NCBI GenBank assembly: GCA_046331705.1
Contig: JAXLQJ010000007.1
Location: 124,001 to 188,000, forward strand
Reading direction: 5' to 3'
DNA from: JADJOY01 sp046331705 [NCBI: bacterium]
GTDB lineage: Bacteria; JADJOY01
DNA length: 64,000 nt
A program made the translations under genes and the position numbers. The first letter of the stretch is position 1, and each line of letters begins with the position of its first letter. Positions 39,449-47,955 of this stretch are shown one piece after another. The notes under the pieces are model-generated. The model searched no databases and was not told the DNA's origin. It was given only the letters and a program-made list of their open reading frames with translations.

Positions 39449-40555
39449 TCAGGTATCGACGCCGACGGCGTCAGCCACCGACGCGAAGCCATCCCGAGCG
39501 AGCAACGCGCGCAGCTCGGCCTTGACGTCGCGAGCGAAGCTCGGACCGCCGTACACGAATCCCGTGTACGCCTGCACGAGCGTCGCGCCGGCGCGGATCA
39601 AGCGATACGCGCTCTCGCCGTCGTGGACTCCCCCGACGCCGACGATCACCGCGCCATCGCCCGCTCGACGACGAATGGCCCGCACCACCTCGCGAGCGCG
39701 CGCCGCGAGCGGAAGCCCGGAGAGCCCGCCGGCTTCACGCGCGAGCCACGCCGGCGACACGAGCGCGTCCCGCCGCAGCGTCGTGTTCACGGCGACGAAT
39801 CCCGCAACGCCCTTCGCCAAGGCCAGATCCACCACCTCGACGAGATCCGAGTCCGCGAGGTCGGGCGACAGCTTGAGCAGGACCGGGATCGGCGCGCCGC
39901 CGCGCGCGTCAGCGTGACGCCTGGACTCAGCGGCGATCGCGTCCAAGATCGATTCGAGGGCGCGGCCGACACCCAGATCGCGTAGCCCCGGCGTGTTCGG
40001 GCTCGACACGTTGATCGTGACCGCGTCCACGTGCCCGACGACGCTGCGCATCGATTCCGCATAGTCGCGCGCCGCGTCCTGCGGCGCGGTGTCCTTGTTC
40101 TTGCCGAGGCTCGCGAGCACCGGCAGGCGCACGGCGGGGAGCGCGGCGAGGCGGCGAGCCACCGCCTCGGCACCGGCGCTCGGGAACCCCATTCGATTCA
40201 CCAGCGCGCGATCCGCGCTCAACCGGAAGATCCGGGGCCGCGGGTTGCCGGGCTGCGGTCGCGGCGTGATCGTTCCCACCTCGACGTGACCGAACCCCAA
40301 CGCACCGAGCGCCTGGACCCAGCGCGCGTCCTTGTCGAAGCCACCCGCGACGCCGAGCACCGAGCCGAAGGAGATGCCGAGCGCGCGCACGCCGAGGCGG
40401 CCGTCCCCGCCCGCCACCCACCCCTCGACGACGGTGCGCGCACGACGAGAACGCTCCACCGCGTCGAGCAGCCTGCCCGCCGCCTCGTGGGCGCGCTCCG
40501 GATCGACGCGAAACGCCAGCGGCCGAAGCACGTCGGCCCACGGATCGAACCTCAC
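39449..40555 (-). CDS. pyrD: Dihydroorotate dehydrogenase (quinone), class 2
   Basis: Oxidizes dihydroorotate to orotate in pyrimidine synthesis, passing electrons to quinone (368 aa, larger than class 1 enzymes). FMN-binding and catalytic motifs: GVAGGFDKDARW, VEVGTITPRPQPGNPRPR, LGKNKDTAPQ, and NVSSPNTPGLRDL, whose serine is the class 2 catalytic base. The N-terminal helical extension that docks to the membrane is present (about 1-50). I chose a GTG at 40555, one base after the tetR stop. This makes pyrD the second gene of a TetR-headed operon, an unusual setting for a housekeeping enzyme. Confidence 0.95.
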   Translation of the reverse strand: MRFDPWADVLRPLAFRVDPERAHEAAGRLLDAVERSRRARTVVEGWVAGGDGRLGVRALGISFGSVLGVAGGFDKDARWVQALGALGFGHVEVGTITPRPQPGNPRPRIFRLSADRALVNRMGFPSAGAEAVARRLAALPAVRLPVLASLGKNKDTAPQDAARDYAESMRSVVGHVDAVTINVSSPNTPGLRDLGVGRALESILDAIAAESRRHADARGGAPIPVLLKLSPDLADSDLVEVVDLALAKGVAGFVAVNTTLRRDALVSPAWLAREAGGLSGLPLAARAREVVRAIRRRAGDGAVIVGVGGVHDGESAYRLIRAGATLVQAYTGFVYGGPSFARDVKAELRALLARDGFASVADAVGVDT

Positions 40556-40556
40556 C

Positions 40557-41192
40557 TCAGCTCCGCGCGCCGCCCTTGGCCACGATCCGAGGTGCCTCGG
40601 GCTTGAGCCCCTGCACGAAGAGATCGCGGACGCCTTGCTTGGCGCGCTCGACACTCGCCTCGTCCTGCGGCAGCGTCTTGAAGACGAACCCCGTCAGGAT
40701 CGATTCGATGGCGCCGAAGTACGCGTACGACACCACCTTGGGATCGATCCCCGTCCGCACCTCGCCCCGGGCCTGCCCCACCCGCACCATGCTTTCCATG
40801 CCGGAGAGCGCCTTCTCCAGCAGTCGCAGGTTGCGCCCCTTGATGAACTTGCCGTTGCGCGTGATCTCCATGACCAGCGCCTCGATGAGCTCCGGATTGA
40901 GGCGATAGCTCTCGATCAAGAACGAGGTGACGGCCTCGACGTGCCGTTCGAAGCCGACCTCTTCGCGCTGGATGCTCTCCATCACCCCGACGAGCAGGTC
41001 CCACTTGCGCTGGAAGAGGTAGGTGACGATCTCTTCCTTGCTCTTGAAATAGTGATAGACGAGGCCATACGAGACGCCTGCCTCGCGGGCGATGTCCGCG
41101 ATGCGCGTGCCGTGATAACCCTTGCGCGCGAACATCTTGGTCGCGGCATCCGAGATGGCGGTGCGCTTCTCCTCCGTGATCGCGGCGCTCAC
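40557..41192 (-). CDS. TetR/AcrR family transcriptional regulator
   Basis: 211 residues from a GTG at 41192 (GGGAG upstream); an ATG at 41225 would add 11. The N-terminal HTH region reads AISDAATKMFARKGYHGTRIADIAREAGVSYGLVYHYFKSKEEIV, a classical TetR DNA-binding domain close to FadR/YsiA-type regulators of fatty acid degradation. The C-terminal domain (about 70-205) is the ligand-binding and dimerization part. A likely operator lies just upstream at 41234-41253, so it probably represses itself and perhaps the divergent lipoprotein gene. pyrD follows after one base. The ligand is unknown; acyl-CoA is plausible from family. Confidence 0.9.
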   Translation of the reverse strand: MSAAITEEKRTAISDAATKMFARKGYHGTRIADIAREAGVSYGLVYHYFKSKEEIVTYLFQRKWDLLVGVMESIQREEVGFERHVEAVTSFLIESYRLNPELIEALVMEITRNGKFIKGRNLRLLEKALSGMESMVRVGQARGEVRTGIDPKVVSYAYFGAIESILTGFVFKTLPQDEASVERAKQGVRDLFVQGLKPEAPRIVAKGGARS

Positions 41193-41233
41193 GAGCGTTC
41201 CATCTCCCGATGTCCGGGCCTTCATCGGCACGG

Positions 41234-41253
41234 TTGATTGACGAGTCAATCGA
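41234..41253. promoter_or_regulatory. Putative TetR operator
   Basis: Inverted repeat TTGATTGAC-GA-GTCAATCGA, with a perfect inner core GATTGAC/GTCAATC. The TTGAC-N2-GTCAA core is the form bound by many FadR/PsrA-like TetR proteins. It lies 8 bp upstream of the possible tetR ATG and 120 bp upstream of the divergent lipoprotein gene, so it could control both. Confidence 0.65.
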
Positions 41254-41306
41254 GAGTACGTACCGCACCTCGGCGGTGTCAAGGAAGCCGCAATCGCACG
41301 CGGCGG

Positions 41307-41335
41307 TTGCACGACGCGGGCCGAGAACGTAGTTT
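41307..41335 (+). promoter_or_regulatory. Weak promoter candidate for the lipoprotein gene
   Basis: TTGCAC (41307-41312), a 17-nt spacer and TAGTTT (41330-41335), about 38 bp before the ATG at 41373. A 7-bp inverted repeat (CCGAGAA and TTCTCGG, 41321-41340) overlaps the -10 and could serve as an operator or leader hairpin. Confidence 0.3.
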
Positions 41336-41372
41336 CTCGGACCACGCGAACTCAGGACCGGAGGGATCTTCG

Positions 41373-41780
41373 ATGCGTCGAATCGTGCCCGTGCTCGCAG
41401 CGCTTCTCGTGTTCGGCGTCGCTTGCGACAAGCTGCAAAACCCCTTCTCGCGCACGCCCAAGGTCGACGCTCGGTTCCTCGACTATGGCCCCGAGCCGGC
41501 TGGCTATCAGGATGTCGTGCGCAGCAGCATCGAGGCCCAGGTCACGGCGCCCGAGGTTCTCAAGAGCGTCGAGATCGGCGAGGTCAAGAAGGCGTCGTAC
41601 TTCCCGCCGGCGCTCAACACCGGTGCGGGCCAGCCCGTCGAGTACCTCGGGTGGAAGGTCGAGGCCAAGTACACCGTGGCCAGCCCCGCTGGCGGCATCT
41701 CGATCAATCGCCGCGTGTTCTTCTTCAACAACAACGAAGTCGTCGTCATCGAGAAAGCCACCAGCAACACGATCCGCTGA
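41373..41780 (+). CDS. Small putative lipoprotein of unknown function
   Basis: 135 residues. The N-terminus [22 protein letters not shown] looks like a lipoprotein signal with Cys18; the residue at -3 (Gly) is not the usual Leu/Val/Ile. Asp at +2 is the inner-membrane retention signal in E. coli. The mature part is beta-rich: [30 protein letters not shown] and [20 protein letters not shown] do not recognize the family. Strong ribosome-binding site (GGAGGG). It runs divergently from tetR and may share its operator. thiC follows after 119 bp, with a hairpin between them. Confidence 0.7.
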   Translation: MRRIVPVLAALLVFGVACDKLQNPFSRTPKVDARFLDYGPEPAGYQDVVRSSIEAQVTAPEVLKSVEIGEVKKASYFPPALNTGAGQPVEYLGWKVEAKYTVASPAGGISINRRVFFFNNNEVVVIEKATSNTIR

Positions 41781-41804
41781 CCGCGCCTCATCGGCACGGT
41801 GCGG

Positions 41805-41832
41805 CCCGAGCCCCGTGGCGAGCGGGGTCGGG
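41805..41832 (+). terminator. GC-rich hairpin between the lipoprotein gene and thiC
   Basis: CCCGAGCCCC can pair with GGGGTCGGG around a 9-nt loop, leaving one G bulged. The run after it (TGGATTACCC) has no U-tract. It may end the lipoprotein transcript or lie in the thiC leader. It does not match the TPP riboswitch pattern. Confidence 0.45.
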
Positions 41833-41899
41833 GTGGATTACCCTCGCGCGACGATGGCCGTGTCGACACCCACGTCGCCACGATCTCCGAGGAACTGCG

Positions 41900-43588
41900 A
41901 TGACCGAGCTTGCCAACCGAACCCAGCTCGAGGCAGCGCGTGCTGGCCTCGTGACGCCGGAGATGACGCGCGTCGCGCTGCGCGAGGCCACGCGCCCCGA
42001 GGTGATCCGCGAAGAGGTCGCGCGCGGACGGCTGGTGATCCCCGCGAACAAGCGCCATCTGGCGGGTAGCGCGGGCAATGCGCCCACCCTGGCCGACGTA
42101 TCCCACGCGGAACCCGGCGGGACGTTTCACGGTCTTCCCTACCCCACCGCCGCGTGCGGTCATCCCGGCGCGGCGCCGTTCGATCGGCTGTGGGTGAACC
42201 AGACGGTGAGCCAGCGCGCCGCCGAGCTGGCCGACGACTCGTTCCTGAACGGGCAGCGCGCGCCGAAGCGGCTCGATCCGATGGGGATCGGGCGCGCGAT
42301 CAGCACCAAGATCAACGCCAACATCGGCGCGAGCCCCGTCACCAGCTCCACCGCCGAGGAGGTCGAGAAGCTCCGCTGGGCGCAGCGCTACGGCGCCGAC
42401 ACCGTGATGGATCTCTCGACCGGCGGAAACCTCCGGGCATGCCGGCAGGCGATCATCGACCATGCGACGGTTCCCATCGGCACCGTGCCCATCTACAGCA
42501 TGATTCAGGGCCGTTCCATCGAAGATCTCGCGTACGACGACATCCTGCGCGAGATCGAGGCGCAGGCGCGGCAGGGCGTCGACTACTTCACGATCCACGC
42601 GGGATTGCTGCGCGAGCATCTGGCGCTGGTCGCGCCCCGGGTGACGGGAATCGTGTCGCGCGGCGGTTCGCTGCTCGCGAAGTGGATGATCCACCACGGC
42701 CGCCAGAACCCGATGTACGAGCTCTTCGACGAGATCTCCGCGATCATGCGGGAATACGACGTCACCTACTCGCTCGGGGACGGCCTGCGACCCGGCTGTC
42801 TCGCCGACGCGAGCGATCCCGCCCAGCTCGCCGAGCTCCGCGTCCTCGGCGAGCTGGTGCAGCGTGCGCGCGAGGCTGGCGTGCAAGTGATGGTCGAGGG
42901 ACCCGGCCACGTGCCCCTCAACGAGGTCGCCGCCAACATCGAGATGGAGCGGCGCGTCTGCGACGACGCGCCGTTTTACGTTCTCGGCCCGCTGGTGACG
43001 GACGCGTTCCCGGGCTACGACCACATCACCAGCGCCATCGGCGCCACCGAGGCGGCCCGCGCAGGCGCCGCCATGCTGTGCTACGTGACGCCGAAAGAGC
43101 ACGTCGGTCTGCCAAAGCCCGAGGACGTGAAGGCGGGCTGTGTCGCGTACAAGATCGCCGCGCACGCAGGCGATCTGGCGCGCGGCCTTCCCGCCGCACG
43201 ACGCTGGGACGACGACCTCAGCCGTGCGCGCGCCGCGCTCAACTGGCCCAAGCAATTCGAGCTCGCGTTCGACGGCGAGACCGCGCGCGCCTTCCACGAC
43301 GAGGACCTGCCGGTCGACACGGATTTTTGCGCGATGTGCGGCCACGACTGGTGCAGCATGCGGATCTCGAAGGAGATCCAGGCCTTCGCGAGCGGCAAGG
43401 ACGACGGCTTCCAGCCGGCGCGGCGGGCGGCGCGCTCACCCGCGACGCCGCGCACCGATCTCGCCCAGCTGGGCCGGCGTGGCGACAAGGCCGCGTGCCA
43501 CTCGGACCACGTCCCGGATGCCGACGCCGCGCGCCTGCTGCAGCGCACGGTGAGCGATCGCACGCTGCGCGCGCCGACCGCGAGCTGA
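41900..43588 (+). CDS. thiC: Phosphomethylpyrimidine synthase (ThiC)
   Basis: Radical SAM enzyme that converts aminoimidazole ribotide to the HMP-P pyrimidine of thiamine. 562 residues. Core motifs [50 protein letters not shown] and VEGPGHVPL. The C-terminal cluster motif CAMCGHDWC (Cys477, Cys480, Cys485) is the non-canonical CX2CX4C of ThiC. ATG at 41900 with GAGG upstream. No other thi genes are near, and no TPP riboswitch can be recognized in the 119-bp leader, which is unusual for a bacterial thiC. The C-terminal 77 residues after the cluster are basic and variable. Confidence 0.98.
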   Translation: MTELANRTQLEAARAGLVTPEMTRVALREATRPEVIREEVARGRLVIPANKRHLAGSAGNAPTLADVSHAEPGGTFHGLPYPTAACGHPGAAPFDRLWVNQTVSQRAAELADDSFLNGQRAPKRLDPMGIGRAISTKINANIGASPVTSSTAEEVEKLRWAQRYGADTVMDLSTGGNLRACRQAIIDHATVPIGTVPIYSMIQGRSIEDLAYDDILREIEAQARQGVDYFTIHAGLLREHLALVAPRVTGIVSRGGSLLAKWMIHHGRQNPMYELFDEISAIMREYDVTYSLGDGLRPGCLADASDPAQLAELRVLGELVQRAREAGVQVMVEGPGHVPLNEVAANIEMERRVCDDAPFYVLGPLVTDAFPGYDHITSAIGATEAARAGAAMLCYVTPKEHVGLPKPEDVKAGCVAYKIAAHAGDLARGLPAARRWDDDLSRARAALNWPKQFELAFDGETARAFHDEDLPVDTDFCAMCGHDWCSMRISKEIQAFASGKDDGFQPARRAARSPATPRTDLAQLGRRGDKAACHSDHVPDADAARLLQRTVSDRTLRAPTAS

Positions 43589-43607
43589 GCGGCGCCGCGG
43601 TCGATCG

Positions 43608-43631
43608 TCGCGCCGCGCGAACGCGGCGCGA
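43608..43631. terminator. Bidirectional hairpin between convergent thiC and aminotransferase genes
   Basis: TCGCGCCGCG, loop CGAA, CGCGGCGCGA: a perfect 10-bp GC stem with a tetraloop in the 54-bp gap between two convergent genes. There is no T-run on either side, so termination may need Rho, or the hairpin may only protect 3' ends. Confidence 0.55.
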
Positions 43632-43642
43632 TCCCATCCACG

Positions 43643-44944
43643 CTACGAGCGGGTCGCTTGCGGCGCGGCGTTCGCCGCAGGCGGCGGCAGCGCGCGGCGC
43701 AGCGCCGCGGCGATGCGTCGCATCTCCCGGGGCCCGAGCGGCGGATGCACGGGGAGGTAGACCTTCCGCGCCATCAGGTCCTCGGCGTGGGGCGCCGCGG
43801 TCGCCAGATCGGGGTACGGCTTGAGGTTCGACAGGCACTCGACGTAGCCGGGGTAGAGATCGACACCCTGACGCAGGCACTCCGAGATCACCCGCTCGCG
43901 CTCGCCGCGCGGCACGCGCACCACGTAGTTGAGGAAGATGTCCCAATCGTCCGGCCCGAGGGGCGCGGGGGGCTCGATCGGCAGGTCGCGCGTGAGCTCC
44001 CGTAGGTAGCGCGCGTTCTCACGGCGCGCGCCGTTGTCGGCGGCGAGGCGATCGAGCTGCGGCAGCGCGACCGCCGCCTGGAAGTTCGCGAATGCCTCGA
44101 AGAGCTCGCGCGGACGGCCCGGGGGATGGCGCTCCTCGTCGTCGAGCTTCACCAAGAGCTTCTGCATCACGTCGAGCCGCAGACGATCGAGCCAATAGAT
44201 CGGCCAGTACCCTCCGAACGAGAAGACCAGCGGGTGCGTCAAGAAGCTCGTCGCCATGGCGGTGACGAAGCGCTTGAGCAGCGTGGCGGTCGAGGGCGGC
44301 GTGGGCGCGAGCGCCGCGAGCGCCGACTCGAGCCGGCGTGCCAGATCGTCGTCGTCGCAGAGCACCGCGCCCCCGTCGAGGGCGTTCAGGTTCTTGTAGA
44401 GCGAGAAGCTCATGATGCTTGCGTCGCCGAGCGAGCCGAGCGGCTTGTCGCGCCAGAAGCCACCGATGCCGTCGGCGGCGTCCTCGATCACCTTGAGGCC
44501 GTGGCGCGCCGCGACCTCGAGGGTCGCCGAGACGTCCGCCGGACGCCCGTGCATGTGGGTCATGAGCACGAAGCGAGTCCGGGGGCCGATCCGCCGCTCC
44601 ATCTCGCGGGGATCCATGTTGTAGGTGTCGCGCTCGATGTCCACCAGCACCGGCTTGAAGCCGGGGATCAGCATGCTCCAGAGGATCACGCGACACGTGT
44701 ACGCGGGCATCAGCACTTCGTCGCCCGGCTGCGCGCCCATCGCCTGCAGCGCGACCAGGATGCCTTGGCGCCCGGACGCCGTGAGGAAGGCGTGTTTTCG
44801 CCCAGCGAGCGACGCGATCCGGGCGCGCAGCACCTCCGACTCGGGGCCGCGCTGGATGCGCCCCGCCATCAGCGCGCGCAAGCCCGCCCACCACGCGGCG
44901 GGTGGAAAATAGACCTTGGCTCGGGGAATCTTGACGTCTGTCAT
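43643..44944 (-). CDS. DegT/DnrJ/EryC1-type PLP aminotransferase
   Basis: 433 residues of the sugar-aminotransferase (DegT/ArnB) fold. Recognizable: FLTASGRQGILVALQA, GDEVLMPAYTCRVILWSML, VIEDAADGIGGFW, and SFSLYKNLNALDGGAVL, where the Lys should form the Schiff base with PLP. The last about 100 residues hold the C-terminal domain with VDLYPGYVECLSNLKP. Such enzymes aminate nucleotide-linked keto-sugars for polysaccharides or antibiotics. Two radical SAM genes lie upstream on the same strand after a 144-bp gap that contains an extended -10 candidate. The substrate is unknown. Convergent with thiC. Confidence 0.85.
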   Translation of the reverse strand: MTDVKIPRAKVYFPPAAWWAGLRALMAGRIQRGPESEVLRARIASLAGRKHAFLTASGRQGILVALQAMGAQPGDEVLMPAYTCRVILWSMLIPGFKPVLVDIERDTYNMDPREMERRIGPRTRFVLMTHMHGRPADVSATLEVAARHGLKVIEDAADGIGGFWRDKPLGSLGDASIMSFSLYKNLNALDGGAVLCDDDDLARRLESALAALAPTPPSTATLLKRFVTAMATSFLTHPLVFSFGGYWPIYWLDRLRLDVMQKLLVKLDDEERHPPGRPRELFEAFANFQAAVALPQLDRLAADNGARRENARYLRELTRDLPIEPPAPLGPDDWDIFLNYVVRVPRGERERVISECLRQGVDLYPGYVECLSNLKPYPDLATAAPHAEDLMARKVYLPVHPPLGPREMRRIAAALRRALPPPAANAAPQATRS

Positions 44945-44995
44945 CGGCTGGAGTCTTCCGCGGCGCGCCTGGGCCCGGCGCGCTCCGAAACGAAC

Positions 44996-45005
44996 ACTAT
45001 AGCAA
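44996..45005 (-). promoter_or_regulatory. Extended -10 promoter candidate for the aminotransferase gene
   Basis: On the minus strand TTGCTATAGT: a TGC extension plus TATAGT (5 of 6), about 52 bp before the ATG at 44944. The hexamer 17 nt upstream (CTCGAT) is a weak -35, so the extended -10 would dominate. Confidence 0.5.
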
Positions 45006-45088
45006 GCGGTCCGAGCGCATCGAGCGGATCGAGCGTGAAGCTCGGGTCCCCGCGACGCGATCGCGGCGATCGGCGCGCGTCGGGCGCG

Positions 45089-46108
45089 TCACAGCGATTG
45101 GAGCGCGCGCAGATCGCCCATGGACCAGCTCCGCGCGGGCGTCTCGAAGAAGCGCTCGATGAGGTCGTAATCCTTGCGGCAACAACCCTTGCAGCGCTTC
45201 GTTTCCTCGAAGCCGAGCGTGCGCGCTCGCTCCACCACCGCAGGCAGCCCTTCGCGCACCGCGCTGCCGATCGGGATGTGGAACTCGCAGCAGGCCGACA
45301 CCGTGCCGTCCGGCAGCAGCGCGAGGTGACCGAGCGTCGGCACGCCGCAGAACTCGAGGTTGGTCGGGCGAGTGAAGTACGTGCGCAGCTTGTCGAGGTA
45401 CTTGCGATCGCTGACGAAGACGTCGGACCACTGGGTGGCGAGGAGGTCGAGCTCCGCCATCAGCGACGGCACCGCGCTCACGTCGGGCTTGAGCTGCGGG
45501 ATGCAATTCGACTGGAAGTTGACGCGATCCACGCCGACCGCCCGCATGTCCAACGCGAAGCGCTCGAGCTCCACGTGGTTGCGCTTGCCGATCACGCAGC
45601 TCACGTACACCCGCGCCGCGCGCCGCTCGGCCAAGAACGTGCGCATGCCCTCGAGGGCCCGCTGGTAGTTGCCGTGCCCGCGGATGCGATCGTGCTCGGC
45701 TTCGATGCCATCGATCGAGAAGATCACGCCCCGCGCGTACCGGTCGATGGTGCGAGCGAGCTCGCGGTCCATGACGAGGCCGCTCGTCACCAGGATCGTG
45801 TAGAGCCCGCGGCGGCGCGCCTCGGCGAGCACCTCCGGCAGATCGGGCGCGACGCACGGCTCGCCGCCGGCGACGAACAAGAAGGGCACGCCGATCTTCT
45901 CCAGATCGGCCAGCACCCGCATCTTGTCCGCGAGCGGCAGGTCCTCGGGCGGCGTGGGGTGGCGCGAGAAGAACACGCAGCCCGCGCAACGGATCGGGCA
46001 TTCGCGCGTCAGGAACCAGGAAACGAACACGGGTCCGCGTTCCCCGCGGCGGAACTGCCGGTAGCGTCGAGCGAGCCTCACGCACGTCGTGAGGGGTAAC
46101 GACTTCAT
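45089..46108 (-). CDS. Radical SAM/SPASM protein
   Basis: 339 residues from the ATG at 46108, overlapping the upstream radical SAM stop (ATGA). The SAM-cluster motif is CPIRCAGC (Cys37, Cys41, Cys44). Barrel elements: FLFVAGGEPCVAPDL, TILVTSGLVMD and IFSIDGIEAEHDRIRGHGNY, a pattern typical of heme-d1/PQQ-type and other SPASM enzymes. C-terminal cysteines in EFCGVPTLGHLALLPDGTVSACCEF and CKGCCRKDYD fit auxiliary clusters. The substrate is unknown. The aminotransferase downstream and radical SAM upstream suggest joint modification of a sugar or lipid head group. The longer frame to 47020 is a shadow. Confidence 0.87.
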   Translation of the reverse strand: MKSLPLTTCVRLARRYRQFRRGERGPVFVSWFLTRECPIRCAGCVFFSRHPTPPEDLPLADKMRVLADLEKIGVPFLFVAGGEPCVAPDLPEVLAEARRRGLYTILVTSGLVMDRELARTIDRYARGVIFSIDGIEAEHDRIRGHGNYQRALEGMRTFLAERRAARVYVSCVIGKRNHVELERFALDMRAVGVDRVNFQSNCIPQLKPDVSAVPSLMAELDLLATQWSDVFVSDRKYLDKLRTYFTRPTNLEFCGVPTLGHLALLPDGTVSACCEFHIPIGSAVREGLPAVVERARTLGFEETKRCKGCCRKDYDLIERFFETPARSWSMGDLRALQSL

Positions 46109-47205
46109 GAACTGGCCGGCGGGCTCTCGACGTAGACGGCGGAAGCCGGCGCGGGAAGCACGCCGTGCTCCTCGTAGTACTTGTTGATGCGGGTCATGTA
46201 CTTGTCGTGGAACTCGGAGTCGCGAGACGCGAGGCAGACGGGTCCAAGCTCGCGGTACTGACGGATCTGTTTCATGTCCGACCAGATCTCGGCCAGCGGT
46301 CGATCGCGCAGGCTGCCGAAGCTCGATTGGATCACCGCGCACGGGATGACGTCGCCGTACGTGCTGATCGAGATCTTCTCGATGCCTGCGCCGCAGCCCT
46401 CCTTGAGCCAGTTCGACTGGCCATCCCAGCGCACGTTGGGCTTCTCGAGCAGCTTCTCGATCCAACGCGAGCTCTCCGGCCGCAGCACCTCCGGCTCGAA
46501 GCGCGCCTGCCGCCCCACGGCCGCCGGGAAGCACAGGTTGAGCAGCAGCTTCTCGCTGGTGGCGAAGTCGTGGAGCCGCCCGATGGTGCCGTCGTCGATC
46601 TTCTCCTGGGTGACGATGCTGTTCATCATCACCAGGATTCCCTGGGATCGAGCGTTCTGGATCCCTTCGAGCGCCTTCTCGTGGGCACCCTTGTAGCGCC
46701 TCGACCGGTCGTGCACCTCCGGGCTGTCGCTGTCGACGCTCACGCCCATCGCATAGAGCCGAACGCGCTTGAGCTCGCGCGCCACCTCGGGTGTGAGGCG
46801 GATGGCGTTCGTCATCATCGTGGTCAGCCCGCGGTGGGGCTTCACGTGATCCAGGTACTCGAAGAGGTTCGGCTCGACCAGCGGCTCGCCACCGGCGAAG
46901 TTGATCACGACCGCGCCCAGGCGCAGGCACTGATCGATGGCGTTCTTCATCTCGCGGGCGCTCAGCCGCTCGCGGCCCGGATCCTTCTCGTAGTCCGAGT
47001 AGCAGTGCTCGCACAGGCACTGACAGTCGAACGTGACCGAGACGTCCACGCTGCGTAGCACGTCCCGTTTGAGCGCCACCAACTTGAAGTAGTTGGCGAG
47101 CAGCTTGGGAACGAGCTGCGGATAGCGGAGGAGATGGGGGCCGTGAACGAGCAGGCCCGGGTTGAACGCGAAGACGGGGCTCAAGAGCTCGCGGAACGAG
47201 GGCAT
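46105..47205 (-). CDS. Radical SAM protein (HpnH/MoaA-like fold)
   Basis: 366 residues. The cluster motif is CQCLCEHC (Cys61, Cys65, Cys68), with an extra Cys63. Then AVVINFAGGEPLVEPN and VSVDSDSPEVHDRSRRYKGAHEKALEGI. A late Cys-containing region, GCGAGIEKISISTYGDVIPCAVIQSSFGSLRDRPLAEIW, is the hallmark of a SPASM-type C-terminus. The N-terminal about 50 residues are helical and basic and may contact membranes. It is coupled to the next radical SAM gene by a 4-bp overlap, so the two probably act in sequence. Function unknown. ATG at 47205. Confidence 0.87.
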   Translation of the reverse strand: MPSFRELLSPVFAFNPGLLVHGPHLLRYPQLVPKLLANYFKLVALKRDVLRSVDVSVTFDCQCLCEHCYSDYEKDPGRERLSAREMKNAIDQCLRLGAVVINFAGGEPLVEPNLFEYLDHVKPHRGLTTMMTNAIRLTPEVARELKRVRLYAMGVSVDSDSPEVHDRSRRYKGAHEKALEGIQNARSQGILVMMNSIVTQEKIDDGTIGRLHDFATSEKLLLNLCFPAAVGRQARFEPEVLRPESSRWIEKLLEKPNVRWDGQSNWLKEGCGAGIEKISISTYGDVIPCAVIQSSFGSLRDRPLAEIWSDMKQIRQYRELGPVCLASRDSEFHDKYMTRINKYYEEHGVLPAPASAVYVESPPASS

Positions 47206-47349
47206 TTCGTCGATGCCTATCAGCCGTCGGAGTCGGCGGGCGCGAGCGGAGTCACGAGGGGTGAGCGAGCGCGACTGTAGCTCCCGCCGGAGAAACGGGT
47301 CAAACCAACGTGCCGCGCGCCCTCGCCCCGGGCACGCGCACGGCGACGC

Positions 47350-47796
47350 TCACGCTTCCTCTTCGGGAATCCCGGCGGCGGCCAGCGCCGCGATCCACGC
47401 ATCGAGCTCGTCGCGCGAGATCGCGCCACCTTGCCCCATGCCGGGGCAGCCTCGCGCGGCGGCGCGCCACGCCCGCGCACTTCGCACCAGCTCGGGCCAA
47501 AACGGCCATGCGCGACATTGCAGCGGCTTGACCGGGTGGATCGTGCAGCCGCTGCCGTCGAAGAACCGGCAACCGCCACCGTCGACGTCCAGCACGAACC
47601 GTCCGCGCTCGACGCGCAAGTGGCGCCGCACGAACGTGCCGCGCGTGAGCCCCAGGAACGCGGCCGCGGCCTCCGCATCGTCGCGGGTGAAGTACACGTA
47701 GCCCGGACGCCGACAGCAATTCCCCGAGCGCTGGCAGGCGAACCGAAGCTCGCTCGCGTCGAGCCCAGCACCGCCGCCGTCGCGTTCGTCCGCCAC
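47350..47796 (-). CDS. YkgJ-family cysteine cluster protein
   Basis: 148 residues. It has the YkgJ cysteine set: CQRSGNCC (Cys21, Cys27, Cys28), Cys76, Cys84, Cys94 and Cys117, in the usual spacing including CRFFDGSGCTIHPVKPLQC. The family is thought to bind zinc or an Fe-S cluster, but its role is unclear. GTG start. It lies 144 bp upstream of the radical SAM pair and reads in the same direction. A role in iron-sulfur handling for the neighbouring enzymes is tempting but unproven. Confidence 0.8.
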   Translation of the reverse strand: MADERDGGGAGLDASELRFACQRSGNCCRRPGYVYFTRDDAEAAAAFLGLTRGTFVRRHLRVERGRFVLDVDGGGCRFFDGSGCTIHPVKPLQCRAWPFWPELVRSARAWRAAARGCPGMGQGGAISRDELDAWIAALAAAGIPEEEA

Positions 47797-47877
47797 GGCG
47801 ACAACCTAGCGCATCGCCGCCGGGGCGAGCGCGGGGTCCCGCGGGAGGGCACGACGCGCTTGGCGACGCTCTTGGCT

Positions 47878-47907
47878 TTGACCCTGCGCTGCGCGCCTCG
47901 GTATCCT
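47878..47907 (+). promoter_or_regulatory. Promoter candidate for the B12-radical SAM gene at 47956
   Basis: TTGACC (47878-47883), an 18-nt spacer and TATCCT (47902-47907): 5 of 6 and 4 of 6 matches. It begins 81 bp past the divergent ykgJ start and gives a leader of about 40 nt before the ATG at 47956. This is one of the best sigma-70-like pairs in the window. Confidence 0.55.
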
Positions 47908-47955
47908 GCGCGCCGTCTCGTGCCCCTCGCGCGCGGCGCCTTTCGATCCCAACTG

